Positions 15,903 through 23,002 of a stretch of DNA of 39,731 bases are shown here, piece by piece. The position numbers and the translations under genes were made by a program. This DNA comes from HGM04593 sp045644465 (lineage in GTDB: Bacteria > Bacteroidota > Bacteroidia > Bacteroidales > Bacteroidaceae), in contig JAZRGV010000021.1 of assembly GCA_045644465.1 (NCBI GenBank), positions 1 to 39,731 on the forward strand, read 5' to 3'. A model generated the notes under the pieces. That model saw nothing but the letters and a program-made list of their open reading frames with translations, made no database searches and had not been told where the DNA came from. How positions within the stretch are numbered: position 1 is the stretch's first letter; each line of letters starts with the position of its first letter.

Positions 15903-17456
15903 TTATAGCGGAATGTTACCATGTTTCTTTTTTGGCAGGTCCTGACGTTTGCTCTCGAGCTGTGCCAATGCGCGTATGATGCGGAAACGTGTGTTGCGTG
16001 GCTCTATCACGTCATCGATGTAGCCATACTTTGCAGCCTGATATGGGTTGGCAAACAAACGGTTGTATTCAGCCTCTTTTTCAGCGATGAATGCCTTTGG
16101 GTTTTCAGCCTCTTTGGCTTCCTTGGCATATAGTACTTCTGCGGCTCCGGCAGCACCCATCACGGCAATCTCGGCACTTGGCCAAGCATAGTTCATGTCG
16201 GCGCGTAGCTGCTTGCAGGCCATTACAATGTGTGAACCGCCATATGATTTACGCAGTGTTACGGTAACCTTAGGAACTGTTGCCTCGCCATAAGCATACA
16301 GCAGCTTTGCTCCATGAAGAATAACAGCATTATACTCCTGAGCTGTTCCTGGCAAAAATCCGGGTACATCAACAAGTGTTACAAGCGGTATGTTGAATGC
16401 GTCGCAGAAACGTACAAAGCGTGCACCCTTGCGCGATGAGTTACAGTCGAGTACACCGGCATATTTGCATGGCTGGTTGGCTACTATACCCACCGACTTA
16501 CCGTTCATACGTGCAAAACCTACGATGATGTTCTGTGCATAGTCACGATGTACCTCAAGGAACTCGCCGTTATCGACTACCTCGGCAATTACACGATACA
16601 TGTCGTATGCCTGGTTGGGGTTATCAGGTATAATGGTGTTCAGTATATCGCTTGTGCGGTTTATAGGGTCGGTGCATGGAACGTCGGGCACACTCTCCAT
16701 ATTGTTTTGTGGAATGTAGCTCATAAGTTTGCGTATGAGCATAAGGCCTTCCTCTTCGGTCTGCGCTGTGAAGTGTGTTACACCCGATTTGCTTGCGTGT
16801 ACGCTTGCGCCGCCAAGCTCTTCCTGTGTAACAACCTCGCCAAGAACGGTTTTTACCACCTTGGGACCGGTGAGGAACATATATGATGTACCTTCCATCA
16901 TTATGGTAAAGTCTGTCAATGCAGGAGAATATACAGCACCGCCTGCGCATGGGCCAAAGATTCCCGATATCTGCGGAATTACTCCCGATGCCATTATATT
17001 GCGCTGGAAAATCTCGGCATAGCCTGCAAGGGCATTGATACCTTCCTGGATGCGTGCGCCACCGCTGTCGTTGATGCCTATAACGGGCGCACCAACTTTC
17101 ATCGCCATATCCATTACCTTGCAAATCTTTTGCGCCATAGTCTCTGACAATGAGCCACCTGTAACGGTGAAGTCCTGCGCAAAGATATATACTAAGCGGC
17201 CGTCAATAGTACCACAACCGGTTACAATGCCGTCGCCAAGGTACTGTTTTTTCTCTTGTCCAAAGTTAGTGCAACGGTGTGTAACAAACATATCCATCTC
17301 TTCGAAGCTGCCTTTGTCGAGCAACATCTCAATGCGCTCACGTGCAGTGTATTTGCCTCGTTCGTGCTGCTTCTCAATGGCTTTTTCTCCGCCTCCCAAA
17401 CGAGCCTTTGCACGCATGGCTATCAGCTCTTTGATTTTTTCAAATTGCTTGCTCAT
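15903..17456 (-). CDS. Methylmalonyl-CoA carboxyltransferase / propionyl-CoA carboxylase beta-type subunit
   Basis: A 517-residue carboxyltransferase of the crotonase-fold family (PccB/MmdA/12S transcarboxylase). It moves CO2 between methylmalonyl-CoA and biotin on the carrier protein. Family blocks are in order: GGEKAIEKQHERGKYTARER, GGSLSETMAQKI, NDSGGARIQEGINALAGY, FGPCAGGAVYSPALTDF in the first half, and VDVPGFLPGTAQEY, RKSYGGSHIVMACKQL and WPSAEIAVMGAAGAAEV in the second, covering the two oxyanion-hole regions. In anaerobic Bacteroidales this enzyme decarboxylates methylmalonyl-CoA on the way to propionate. It lies 19 bases downstream of the epimerase gene. Whether it works as a decarboxylase, transcarboxylase or carboxylase depends on partners outside the window. 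Confidence 0.92.
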   Translation of the reverse strand: MSKQFEKIKELIAMRAKARLGGGEKAIEKQHERGKYTARERIEMLLDKGSFEEMDMFVTHRCTNFGQEKKQYLGDGIVTGCGTIDGRLVYIFAQDFTVTGGSLSETMAQKICKVMDMAMKVGAPVIGINDSGGARIQEGINALAGYAEIFQRNIMASGVIPQISGIFGPCAGGAVYSPALTDFTIMMEGTSYMFLTGPKVVKTVLGEVVTQEELGGASVHASKSGVTHFTAQTEEEGLMLIRKLMSYIPQNNMESVPDVPCTDPINRTSDILNTIIPDNPNQAYDMYRVIAEVVDNGEFLEVHRDYAQNIIVGFARMNGKSVGIVANQPCKYAGVLDCNSSRKGARFVRFCDAFNIPLVTLVDVPGFLPGTAQEYNAVILHGAKLLYAYGEATVPKVTVTLRKSYGGSHIVMACKQLRADMNYAWPSAEIAVMGAAGAAEVLYAKEAKEAENPKAFIAEKEAEYNRLFANPYQAAKYGYIDDVIEPRNTRFRIIRALAQLESKRQDLPKKKHGNIPL

Positions 17457-17475
17457 AATATCTGTTTTTCGGTTT

Positions 17476-17880
17476 TTACTCTTCGCAAAGCTCTGTAAGT
17501 ACGCCTTGTGTCGCTTTTGGGTGGAGGAATGCTATCTGTAACCCTTCGGCACCGGCACGTGGAGCCTTGTCAATAGTTCTTATCTCTTTTGCATCACATT
17601 CTGCAAGGGCATTGGCAACACCATCCTCAACCTTGTATGCGATGTGGTGTATTCCCTCGCCTCTGTTCTCAATGAATTTTGCTATTGTGCTGTCGGGCGA
17701 TGTAGCCTCCAGCAACTCTATCTTTGTTTCGCCCACCCTTAGAAAAGCGGTGCGTACCTTCTGGTCTTCAACAGTTTCAATGTTGTAGCACTCGAAGCCC
17801 AATACCTGCTCATAGTAGGGCAGAGCCTCTTCAATGCTTCTTACAGCAATACCCAAATGCTCTATTCTTGAAATTTTCAT
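17476..17880 (-). CDS. mce: Methylmalonyl-CoA epimerase
   Basis: A 134-residue vicinal-oxygen-chelate enzyme that interconverts (R)- and (S)-methylmalonyl-CoA. Likely metal ligands are His8 (RIEHLGIAV), His78 or His79 (GEGIHHIAY), Glu55 (KIELLE) and Glu130 (GVLTELCEE), the arrangement usual in this family. It is the first gene of a four-gene operon with the carboxyltransferase, the 48-residue protein and the biotin carrier, which together convert the product of methylmalonyl-CoA mutase to propionyl-CoA. The mutase genes are not in the window. Confidence 0.95.
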   Translation of the reverse strand: MKISRIEHLGIAVRSIEEALPYYEQVLGFECYNIETVEDQKVRTAFLRVGETKIELLEATSPDSTIAKFIENRGEGIHHIAYKVEDGVANALAECDAKEIRTIDKAPRAGAEGLQIAFLHPKATQGVLTELCEE

Positions 17881-17917
17881 GTTACAATAGTTTATTGTTT
17901 TTATACTGCTTCATTGG

Positions 17918-17947
17918 CGAAGATAGACATTAAAAATTGAAACACAA
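17918..17947 (-). promoter_or_regulatory. Promoter of the methylmalonyl-CoA operon
   Basis: The minus strand has TTG (17945-17947), 19 bases, then TATCTTCG (17918-17925), 37 bases before the mce start. Spacing fits the Bacteroidota -33/-7 arrangement; the -7 box is the TAnnTTCG variant. Confidence 0.6.
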
Positions 17948-18001
17948 TGTTTCGTTGTCTCTTTTTTATATATTATATTTTTTTGCCGTTGTTGGTTCTC
18001 G

Positions 18002-18877
18002 TCATCTGCGCTGCCATTTCCAGCGTTTATGACTCCATAACCACATGTGTGGCTGTTCTATGATATCCTTCTCCAGCATTCTCAAATATTGTTTGCTGTA
18101 CGAGAACTCCTCCCCTTCAATGGGTTCTATTGGAATGAACGTCATCTCGTAGTATCCTCGTTTTGTGCATTTCATACTTCCGTACAGGAAATGTGCACCA
18201 AGTTTCACGCCTATGCCTTCAGCTCCTGTAATTATGGCTGTATCCTGGTTGAGGAATGTCATCCATTCAGGCTCGGGGTATCTTGCAGGACGCTGGTCCG
18301 AGATAATCCCGAAAAGCGTTCTCTTTTTTGCACGAGCCGTCGTAATCATTGTGCGCAGAGCCTGTTTCTGTGCCACACCATATGAACCGAAACGACAACG
18401 CATACGGTGTATAAACTTGTCCATTACTTTGTTCGACAGTGGATGATATACCTGATAGGCATCTATATCCTTGTCAATCCATGTAGGTATCGATATCATA
18501 TATTCCCAATTGCCATGATGGCCAAGATAAAGGAATATAGGCTTGCCATCTTTGCTCAGTTCGTCAATAAGCTCGCTGTTTGTAAATATCAGACGTTTGC
18601 GTATATCCTCTTTAGAGATGCGTGAGAGCTTTACCATTTCTAATAGCTGGTCGCAGAAATGTCTGTAGAACTTTTTCTCAATAGTCTTTATCTCTTCAAG
18701 CGATTTATCCGGGAACGAATTCGTGAGGTTTTTTCTTACAACCTTACGTCTGTATCCTACCACATAGTATATTAACGGATATAGGCAGTTGCTTATAAAA
18801 TAGAGTATCTTGAATGGGAACAAAGCAATTGTCTTTATCAACAATGTGAGTATATATAACGCTATTTTATCTTTCAT
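18002..18877 (-). CDS. Lipid A-type lysophospholipid acyltransferase (LpxL/HtrB family)
   Basis: A 291-residue inner-membrane acyltransferase. The N-terminal hydrophobic segment (about residues 5-40) is a likely anchor. The catalytic HX4E motif is His120-Glu125 in YLGHHGNWEY, followed by the family-typical SDQRPAR and a GAEGIGVKLGAHFLYG segment. Family members add secondary acyl chains to lipid A; Bacteroidota homologues may alternatively make ornithine- or glycine-type lipids, but the sequence fits the HtrB group best. The gene appears monocistronic with a strong consensus promoter. It sits close to glycan genes on the other strand. Confidence 0.88.
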   Translation of the reverse strand: MKDKIALYILTLLIKTIALFPFKILYFISNCLYPLIYYVVGYRRKVVRKNLTNSFPDKSLEEIKTIEKKFYRHFCDQLLEMVKLSRISKEDIRKRLIFTNSELIDELSKDGKPIFLYLGHHGNWEYMISIPTWIDKDIDAYQVYHPLSNKVMDKFIHRMRCRFGSYGVAQKQALRTMITTARAKKRTLFGIISDQRPARYPEPEWMTFLNQDTAIITGAEGIGVKLGAHFLYGSMKCTKRGYYEMTFIPIEPIEGEEFSYSKQYLRMLEKDIIEQPHMWLWSHKRWKWQRR

Positions 18878-18914
18878 GCCTGAATATTATGTTTTTTTTG
18901 TATTGTTTGTTTCA

Positions 18915-18945
18915 CAAATGTATTGAATTCTATAATAATGTCAAA
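18915..18945 (-). promoter_or_regulatory. Consensus promoter of the acyltransferase gene
   Basis: The minus strand has TTTG (18942-18945), exactly 19 bases, then TACATTTG (18915-18922), 37 bases before the start codon. Both boxes and spacing match the Bacteroidota housekeeping consensus TTTG-N19-TAnnTTTG; it is the best promoter match in the window. Confidence 0.75.
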
Positions 18946-18980
18946 TAATGTTTGTATTAAAAAATGTTGTAATGATATTA

Positions 18981-19011
18981 TTGGTTATTCTGTTTTTTAT
19001 TTTTACTTTTG
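18981..19011 (+). promoter_or_regulatory. Promoter of the glycosyltransferase/Stealth transcript
   Basis: TTG at 18981-18983, 20 bases, then TACTTTTG at 19004-19011. Transcription would start near 19018, giving a leader of about 48 bases to the ATG at 19066. Confidence 0.6.
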
Positions 19012-19065
19012 CTAGTAATGATTCCGTTTACTGATGGAATATATTCTGTATTGGAAGGAATTACT

Positions 19066-19905
19066 ATGAAAAAAATATGTGCGATAACCATGGTTCGTAA
19101 CGACAACTTCTTTTTGAAGAAATGGGTCGAATATTATGGTAACCAATTAGGACGGGAGAACCTCAGGATTTATTTTGATGGGGAAGACCAGATTATTCCC
19201 GACTTTTGCAATGGCCTGCATGCCGAACTGAAACCACGTATCGAAGGAAAAGTGGTGAAGGGTGACAAAGGGCGCATAAGTTTCCTGTCGCAAAAGGCTA
19301 ATTCCTTAATGAAGAACGAAGCGTATGATTTGGTTATTGGAACAGATGTCGATGAGTTTCTCGTTGTTGACCCTGCTATAGGTGTTGGTTTGAGGGAATA
19401 TCTAAGTGCGTTGGATATTAAATGCTCTATCTCGGGGCTTGGTGTTGATGTGGGGCAGCATCTCAATTGGGAATCGACAATAGATGTATCAAGTTCGTTC
19501 CTCTCGCAACGTAGTTATGCATATCTGTGTTCACGCTATACAAAGGCATCGGTCATTGCCTCGTCAGTGCGATGGGGGTCTGGCTTTCATCGTGTGAAGG
19601 GGCATGGTTATACTATAGATAAAAATCTTTTCCTGTTCCATTTTGGCAGTGTCGATTTGGGCTTGATAAAGGCGCGTATGGCAAATGACGACCTACTGTC
19701 GAGGGGGTGGTCGCGTCATCTTAAGAAACGTGCAAGAACAATTCAGATAGTTACAGATAGCAAACCACGCGAATGGGACAGAACTATAAAGGGTATGAGG
19801 GTAGTGCAGCAGATACTACGTAATCCTTTTGCTTGGAACAAACCTTGGAATCCCATAACCAAAGTGGTTGTTAGAATTCCGGATAGGTTTAAGAATGTAA
19901 TATGA
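19066..19905 (+). CDS. Glycosyltransferase, GT2/GT92-like
   Basis: A 279-residue cytosolic GT-A type enzyme resembling the Glyco_tranf_2_4 group. The start KKICAITMVRNDNFFLKKWVEYYG matches the family's usual MVRNE-xFL-xxWL-xYY opening, and the metal/nucleotide-binding site is VIGTDVDEFLVV (DVDEF as DxD). FHRVKGHGY and LFHFGSVD fit the acceptor-side region. I chose the ATG at 19066 because a purine-rich GGAAGGAA lies 5 bases upstream and the protein motif starts there; an in-frame ATG at 19018 lies at the predicted transcription start. It ends 7 bases before the first Stealth gene, so they form an operon. The sugar is unknown. Confidence 0.78.
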   Translation: MKKICAITMVRNDNFFLKKWVEYYGNQLGRENLRIYFDGEDQIIPDFCNGLHAELKPRIEGKVVKGDKGRISFLSQKANSLMKNEAYDLVIGTDVDEFLVVDPAIGVGLREYLSALDIKCSISGLGVDVGQHLNWESTIDVSSSFLSQRSYAYLCSRYTKASVIASSVRWGSGFHRVKGHGYTIDKNLFLFHFGSVDLGLIKARMANDDLLSRGWSRHLKKRARTIQIVTDSKPREWDRTIKGMRVVQQILRNPFAWNKPWNPITKVVVRIPDRFKNVI

Positions 19906-19912
19906 TTAAGCT

Positions 19913-20878
19913 ATGACAGATGTTGTTATTGCATGGGTAGATGGAGATGATCCTGCCCACAAACGTAAGAAATCGAAATATTTGACTGGTAAGAACGAAA
20001 CCGCTCATGATGATATTGCGGGAGCTATGAGATATAGTTCTACAGGAGAAATTTTCTATTGCATAGCTTCAATTCTTCGTTATGCTCCTTGGGTTCGTAA
20101 AATTTTCATTGTTACAGATAATCAAAATCCTTGTGTCGATGAGTTTGTCAAGCTTAATTTCCCCGACAATAAAATACCTATAGAAATAGTTGATCATAAG
20201 GTCATTTTTAGGGGTTATGAGGAGTATTTGCCTACTTTCAATTCATTGTCGATAGAATCAATGATATGGCGTATTCCGGGCCTTAGCGATAGATTCCTCT
20301 ACTTTAATGATGATTTTTTCTTGCTTTCTCCCGTTAAAGAAAGTGATTGGTTCAAAGAGGATAAAACATATATATACGCATCATATTACCCCGTTTTTTT
20401 GGCACGAATTCTACGTTGGTGTAAACATTTGGGCAGGAAACACAAAGAATTCGGTTATAAGGATTCTATGCTCAACGCTGCAGATATATTGAAGTCGAAC
20501 AAATTTTTCTTGTTTCCTCATGCTCCGGCACCAATGAGTCGCACTTGGTATGAACAGTTCTATGCAAAGAATCCAGAATTGTTGCATCATAATATACGTC
20601 ATCGTTTCCGTGAATTATCTCAATATAGTGTGCCAACTCTGTTCTATCTGAGTACTCATGCCGAAGGTAATCTCAAATGTTTGCCATCAAAAGGTATTGC
20701 ATGTTTCTTTAAACCATCATTAAAGAAGAAAGGCTATATGCTTCGTAAACTTAAAGAGGCCGATGCTAATAAGGAGTTGAAGTTCTGTTGTATCAACTCA
20801 TTGAGTGAAGCAACACTTGAAGAGCAGGAACTCTTCAAGGCGTGGGCTACAAAAAGGCTGGATATAACTTGGGAATAA
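19913..20878 (+). CDS. Stealth-family sugar-phosphate transferase 1
   Basis: A 321-residue Stealth protein. The conserved regions appear in order: CR1 VVIAWVDGDDPAHKRKK (residues 4-20), CR2 RYSSTGEIFYCIASI through IESMIWRIPGLSDRFLYFNDD (about 41-141), CR3 around HAPAPMSRTWYEQF (about 203-217) and a CR4-like end. Stealth proteins transfer sugar-1-phosphate units to build phosphodiester-linked capsule or exopolysaccharide and are related to the human GlcNAc-1-phosphotransferase. It follows the GT2-like gene by 7 bases and converges on a paralogue 10 bases away. Substrate unknown. Confidence 0.9.
   Translation: MTDVVIAWVDGDDPAHKRKKSKYLTGKNETAHDDIAGAMRYSSTGEIFYCIASILRYAPWVRKIFIVTDNQNPCVDEFVKLNFPDNKIPIEIVDHKVIFRGYEEYLPTFNSLSIESMIWRIPGLSDRFLYFNDDFFLLSPVKESDWFKEDKTYIYASYYPVFLARILRWCKHLGRKHKEFGYKDSMLNAADILKSNKFFLFPHAPAPMSRTWYEQFYAKNPELLHHNIRHRFRELSQYSVPTLFYLSTHAEGNLKCLPSKGIACFFKPSLKKKGYMLRKLKEADANKELKFCCINSLSEATLEEQELFKAWATKRLDITWE
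20177..20203 (+). repeat. 27-bp block shared with the convergent Stealth paralogue
   Basis: The block encoding PIEIVDHKV is identical, on the opposite strand, to 21567-21593 in the neighbouring gene, and similarity continues on both sides. Such identity at silent positions suggests recent duplication or gene conversion. Confidence 0.7.
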
Positions 20879-20888
20879 TCTATAGGAG

Positions 20889-21872
20889 TTATTCTATTTC
20901 AACTCCTATGCGCTTTCTCATCCATTGTTTTATAATCTCCTGAATATCCTTGCCAGTGTTGTCTAGTGAGTTTATGCAGGCGAATTTGCTTTCTGTGTTC
21001 TTGTCAAAGAAACGAAGTTTTCTAGTGGTATATCCAATATTTCTCTTTGGCTTCAGGTAGAGCATATTATTGTGTACACTCTGCATAATACAGCGTTTGC
21101 TTTTATATAGCAGCATATATTGTATCTCTTCCGGATTGAACTGCCTGTGGCTTCTGAAACGATATGAAATATTCTTCTTTAAAATCTCCTCGTGTGTTCC
21201 AAAGTATTCCTTGTACACACTCTTCAGCAGTGCTCTTGGGGTATGGTAAATCTTTATGAAGAACCATCTCTCTCCCAATAGCGATGCTCCATTCATCATG
21301 GTCTCTTTGAATGTAACTTTCTTTTCACCGTTCTTGTGTCGTTTGAAGATACGCGATATTCTCACAGGCAACGAACAATATTTCTTGCCGTAGCATATTA
21401 CCTTGCCGTCGTGCGTAAAGAAATCTTCGGGCATTGTTGGAGCGGCAAGTATAAAATCGTCGTTGAATTCGATGTAATGTTCGTTCAGCCCCGGGATACG
21501 CCAGGTCATAGACTCTATGGTTATGGAGTTGAATGTAGGCAGAAACTCCTCATAACCTTTAAAAAGGACCTTATGATCAACTATTTCTATAGGCACACAT
21601 CTGTTGGGGAAATGGTGTTTGATAAAGTTGTCAACCTCGGGATTTTGCTCGTCGGTTACAATGTATATTTTGTTTATCCAAGGAGCAAATCGGTTTATTG
21701 ACGCAATGCAGTACTGTATCTCTCCAACACTTGAATATCTGGTATTGCCGGCCACATCGTCGGCACTTAACATGGCTTTGTTGCCATATCTCATTCGTTT
21801 GGCTCTGTGGCGTTCATCGTTGCCGTCAACCCACGTTACAACGGCATCGATAGGGTAGCTGATTCTTTTCAT
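20889..21872 (-). CDS. Stealth-family sugar-phosphate transferase 2
   Basis: A 327-residue Stealth protein, clearly paralogous to the convergent gene at 19913 (matching TRYSSVGEIQYCIASI, PIEIVDHKVLFKGYEE and TWRIPGLNEHYIEFNDDF). CR1 is AVVTWVDGNDERHRAKRM (residues 9-26) and the CR3 region is FFIKIYHTPRALLKSVYKEYF. The gene overlaps the end of Stealth 3 by 4 bases (ATGA), indicating coupled translation. In CR2 it has IEFNDDF where the first copy has LYFNDDF, both keeping the DD pair. Acceptor and donor unknown. Confidence 0.9.
   Translation of the reverse strand: MKRISYPIDAVVTWVDGNDERHRAKRMRYGNKAMLSADDVAGNTRYSSVGEIQYCIASINRFAPWINKIYIVTDEQNPEVDNFIKHHFPNRCVPIEIVDHKVLFKGYEEFLPTFNSITIESMTWRIPGLNEHYIEFNDDFILAAPTMPEDFFTHDGKVICYGKKYCSLPVRISRIFKRHKNGEKKVTFKETMMNGASLLGERWFFIKIYHTPRALLKSVYKEYFGTHEEILKKNISYRFRSHRQFNPEEIQYMLLYKSKRCIMQSVHNNMLYLKPKRNIGYTTRKLRFFDKNTESKFACINSLDNTGKDIQEIIKQWMRKRIGVEIE
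21567..21593 (-). repeat. 27-bp block, inverted mate of 20177-20203
   Basis: Exact reverse-complement match within the Stealth 2 coding sequence. The two blocks form an inverted repeat spanning about 1.4 kb. Confidence 0.7.
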
Positions 21873-22750
21873 TGTAGTTCGTAGCCCGATTTCTGTGGCA
21901 ATATGGTTTCAAATGTTTCTATAAGTGCATTCCGCATAGTGGTATATCTCTCTTCGCTCATCTGCACGTCGTTTATGCATATAAGTTTATGCTTGGGATG
22001 CAAAAGGTAATCACATAGTTTTTTTGCCGATGTTACGCCGGTTGAAAAATGTTTTTTCGACAAACGCCTGTTTATAAGAACTCCTTTGAGATACATATAA
22101 TCGAGAAACAGATATTGGTTAAGGTTATTGTCCGCTCTTGTTCGTGTCAACGATGCCATGATATCCTTTTTTACTTTGCCATACACCTCTTCACACATAC
22201 TTTTCAGCATAGGGCTGCATATGTGTTGCGGGCGCATAAAAAAAGGCGATGGTCTCATTCCCATAGCTTTACGTGCAGTGTTGCTTGAGTTCCGGCATAT
22301 ACGTTTGTACATGTTGAGTGCAAGCAGATGGCGACTCATTCCAAGCATAGCTTTGCCGTCATGGAAAAAATCGTCAGCGTTGCATGGCCTAACGGGGAAC
22401 ATGTCATCGTTGAAATATAGGTACTGCTCGGCAAGCCCTTTGATGCGGTGTAAATGCATCTCTATAGGGTTACAGTTGAACGTAGGCAGATACTCCTTGG
22501 GTATAATATCGCTGTGCAGAACAATATTTACTCTTTTTCTGTCTGTCCATTCAGGTATTTGGCTTTCGCTTGCAACAACAAGGTGTACTTTGTTTATGAA
22601 TGGCATGTTCTTTTCTATGCCACGCATCAGGTATTTCAGTGTTCCCCAGTCGCGGAATCGTTTTTCGATTATGGGTGTGTTGCTATATCTCTCATACTCC
22701 TTTTGCCATTCGGTGTCGAGGCCGTTGACATATGTGATGACTATATCCAT
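21869..22750 (-). CDS. Stealth-family sugar-phosphate transferase 3
   Basis: A 293-residue Stealth protein that is more diverged from the other two. CR1 is MDIVITYVNGLDTEWQKEY, CR2 runs from RDWGTLKYLMRGIEKNMPF to HLHRIKGLAEQYLYFNDDMF, and CR3 is around MRPQHICSPMLKSMCEEVYG. I start it at the ATG at 22750 because CR1 of this family normally lies at the N-terminus; an in-frame GTG at 22777 would add nine unlikely residues. It is the first gene of a minus-strand pair whose start and stop codons overlap by 4 bases. Three Stealth genes together suggest a phosphodiester-linked surface polymer. Confidence 0.88.
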   Translation of the reverse strand: MDIVITYVNGLDTEWQKEYERYSNTPIIEKRFRDWGTLKYLMRGIEKNMPFINKVHLVVASESQIPEWTDRKRVNIVLHSDIIPKEYLPTFNCNPIEMHLHRIKGLAEQYLYFNDDMFPVRPCNADDFFHDGKAMLGMSRHLLALNMYKRICRNSSNTARKAMGMRPSPFFMRPQHICSPMLKSMCEEVYGKVKKDIMASLTRTRADNNLNQYLFLDYMYLKGVLINRRLSKKHFSTGVTSAKKLCDYLLHPKHKLICINDVQMSEERYTTMRNALIETFETILPQKSGYELQ

Positions 22751-22932
22751 TGTGCATTCTGTTTTTTGTCGGTCCACTCCTGTAACAACCCTTTGTTGTG
22801 TTTTGTTCAGTTTATTTTTATTTTATTTAATAGAATGCTACGTGGAATTATACTTCTTGTTCTTTATATGCTAATTTATGTGTGAATTAGAAACAAAATT
22901 TAAGTTATTGTTTTATTGTTTAATGTTTTTTG

Positions 22933-22940
22933 TATCTTCG
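22933..22940 (+). promoter_or_regulatory. Predicted -7 box for the acyl-CoA synthetase gene
   Basis: TATCTTCG followed by C, 63 bases before the start codon, identical to the octamer before fhs and the 10945 glycosyltransferase. A TTG lies 22 bases upstream, slightly too far. Confidence 0.45.
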
Positions 22941-23002
22941 CAACGATAAAGTAAAAGGTAATCATTTGATGATACCTTATTTCATAATTAAAATACAGTT
23001 TT

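Noticed and set aside
19066..22750. Complete capsule locus
   Set aside because: No flippase, polymerase, Wza/Wzc-type export or UpxY/UpxZ regulators are present, so only a partial glycan cluster can be claimed.
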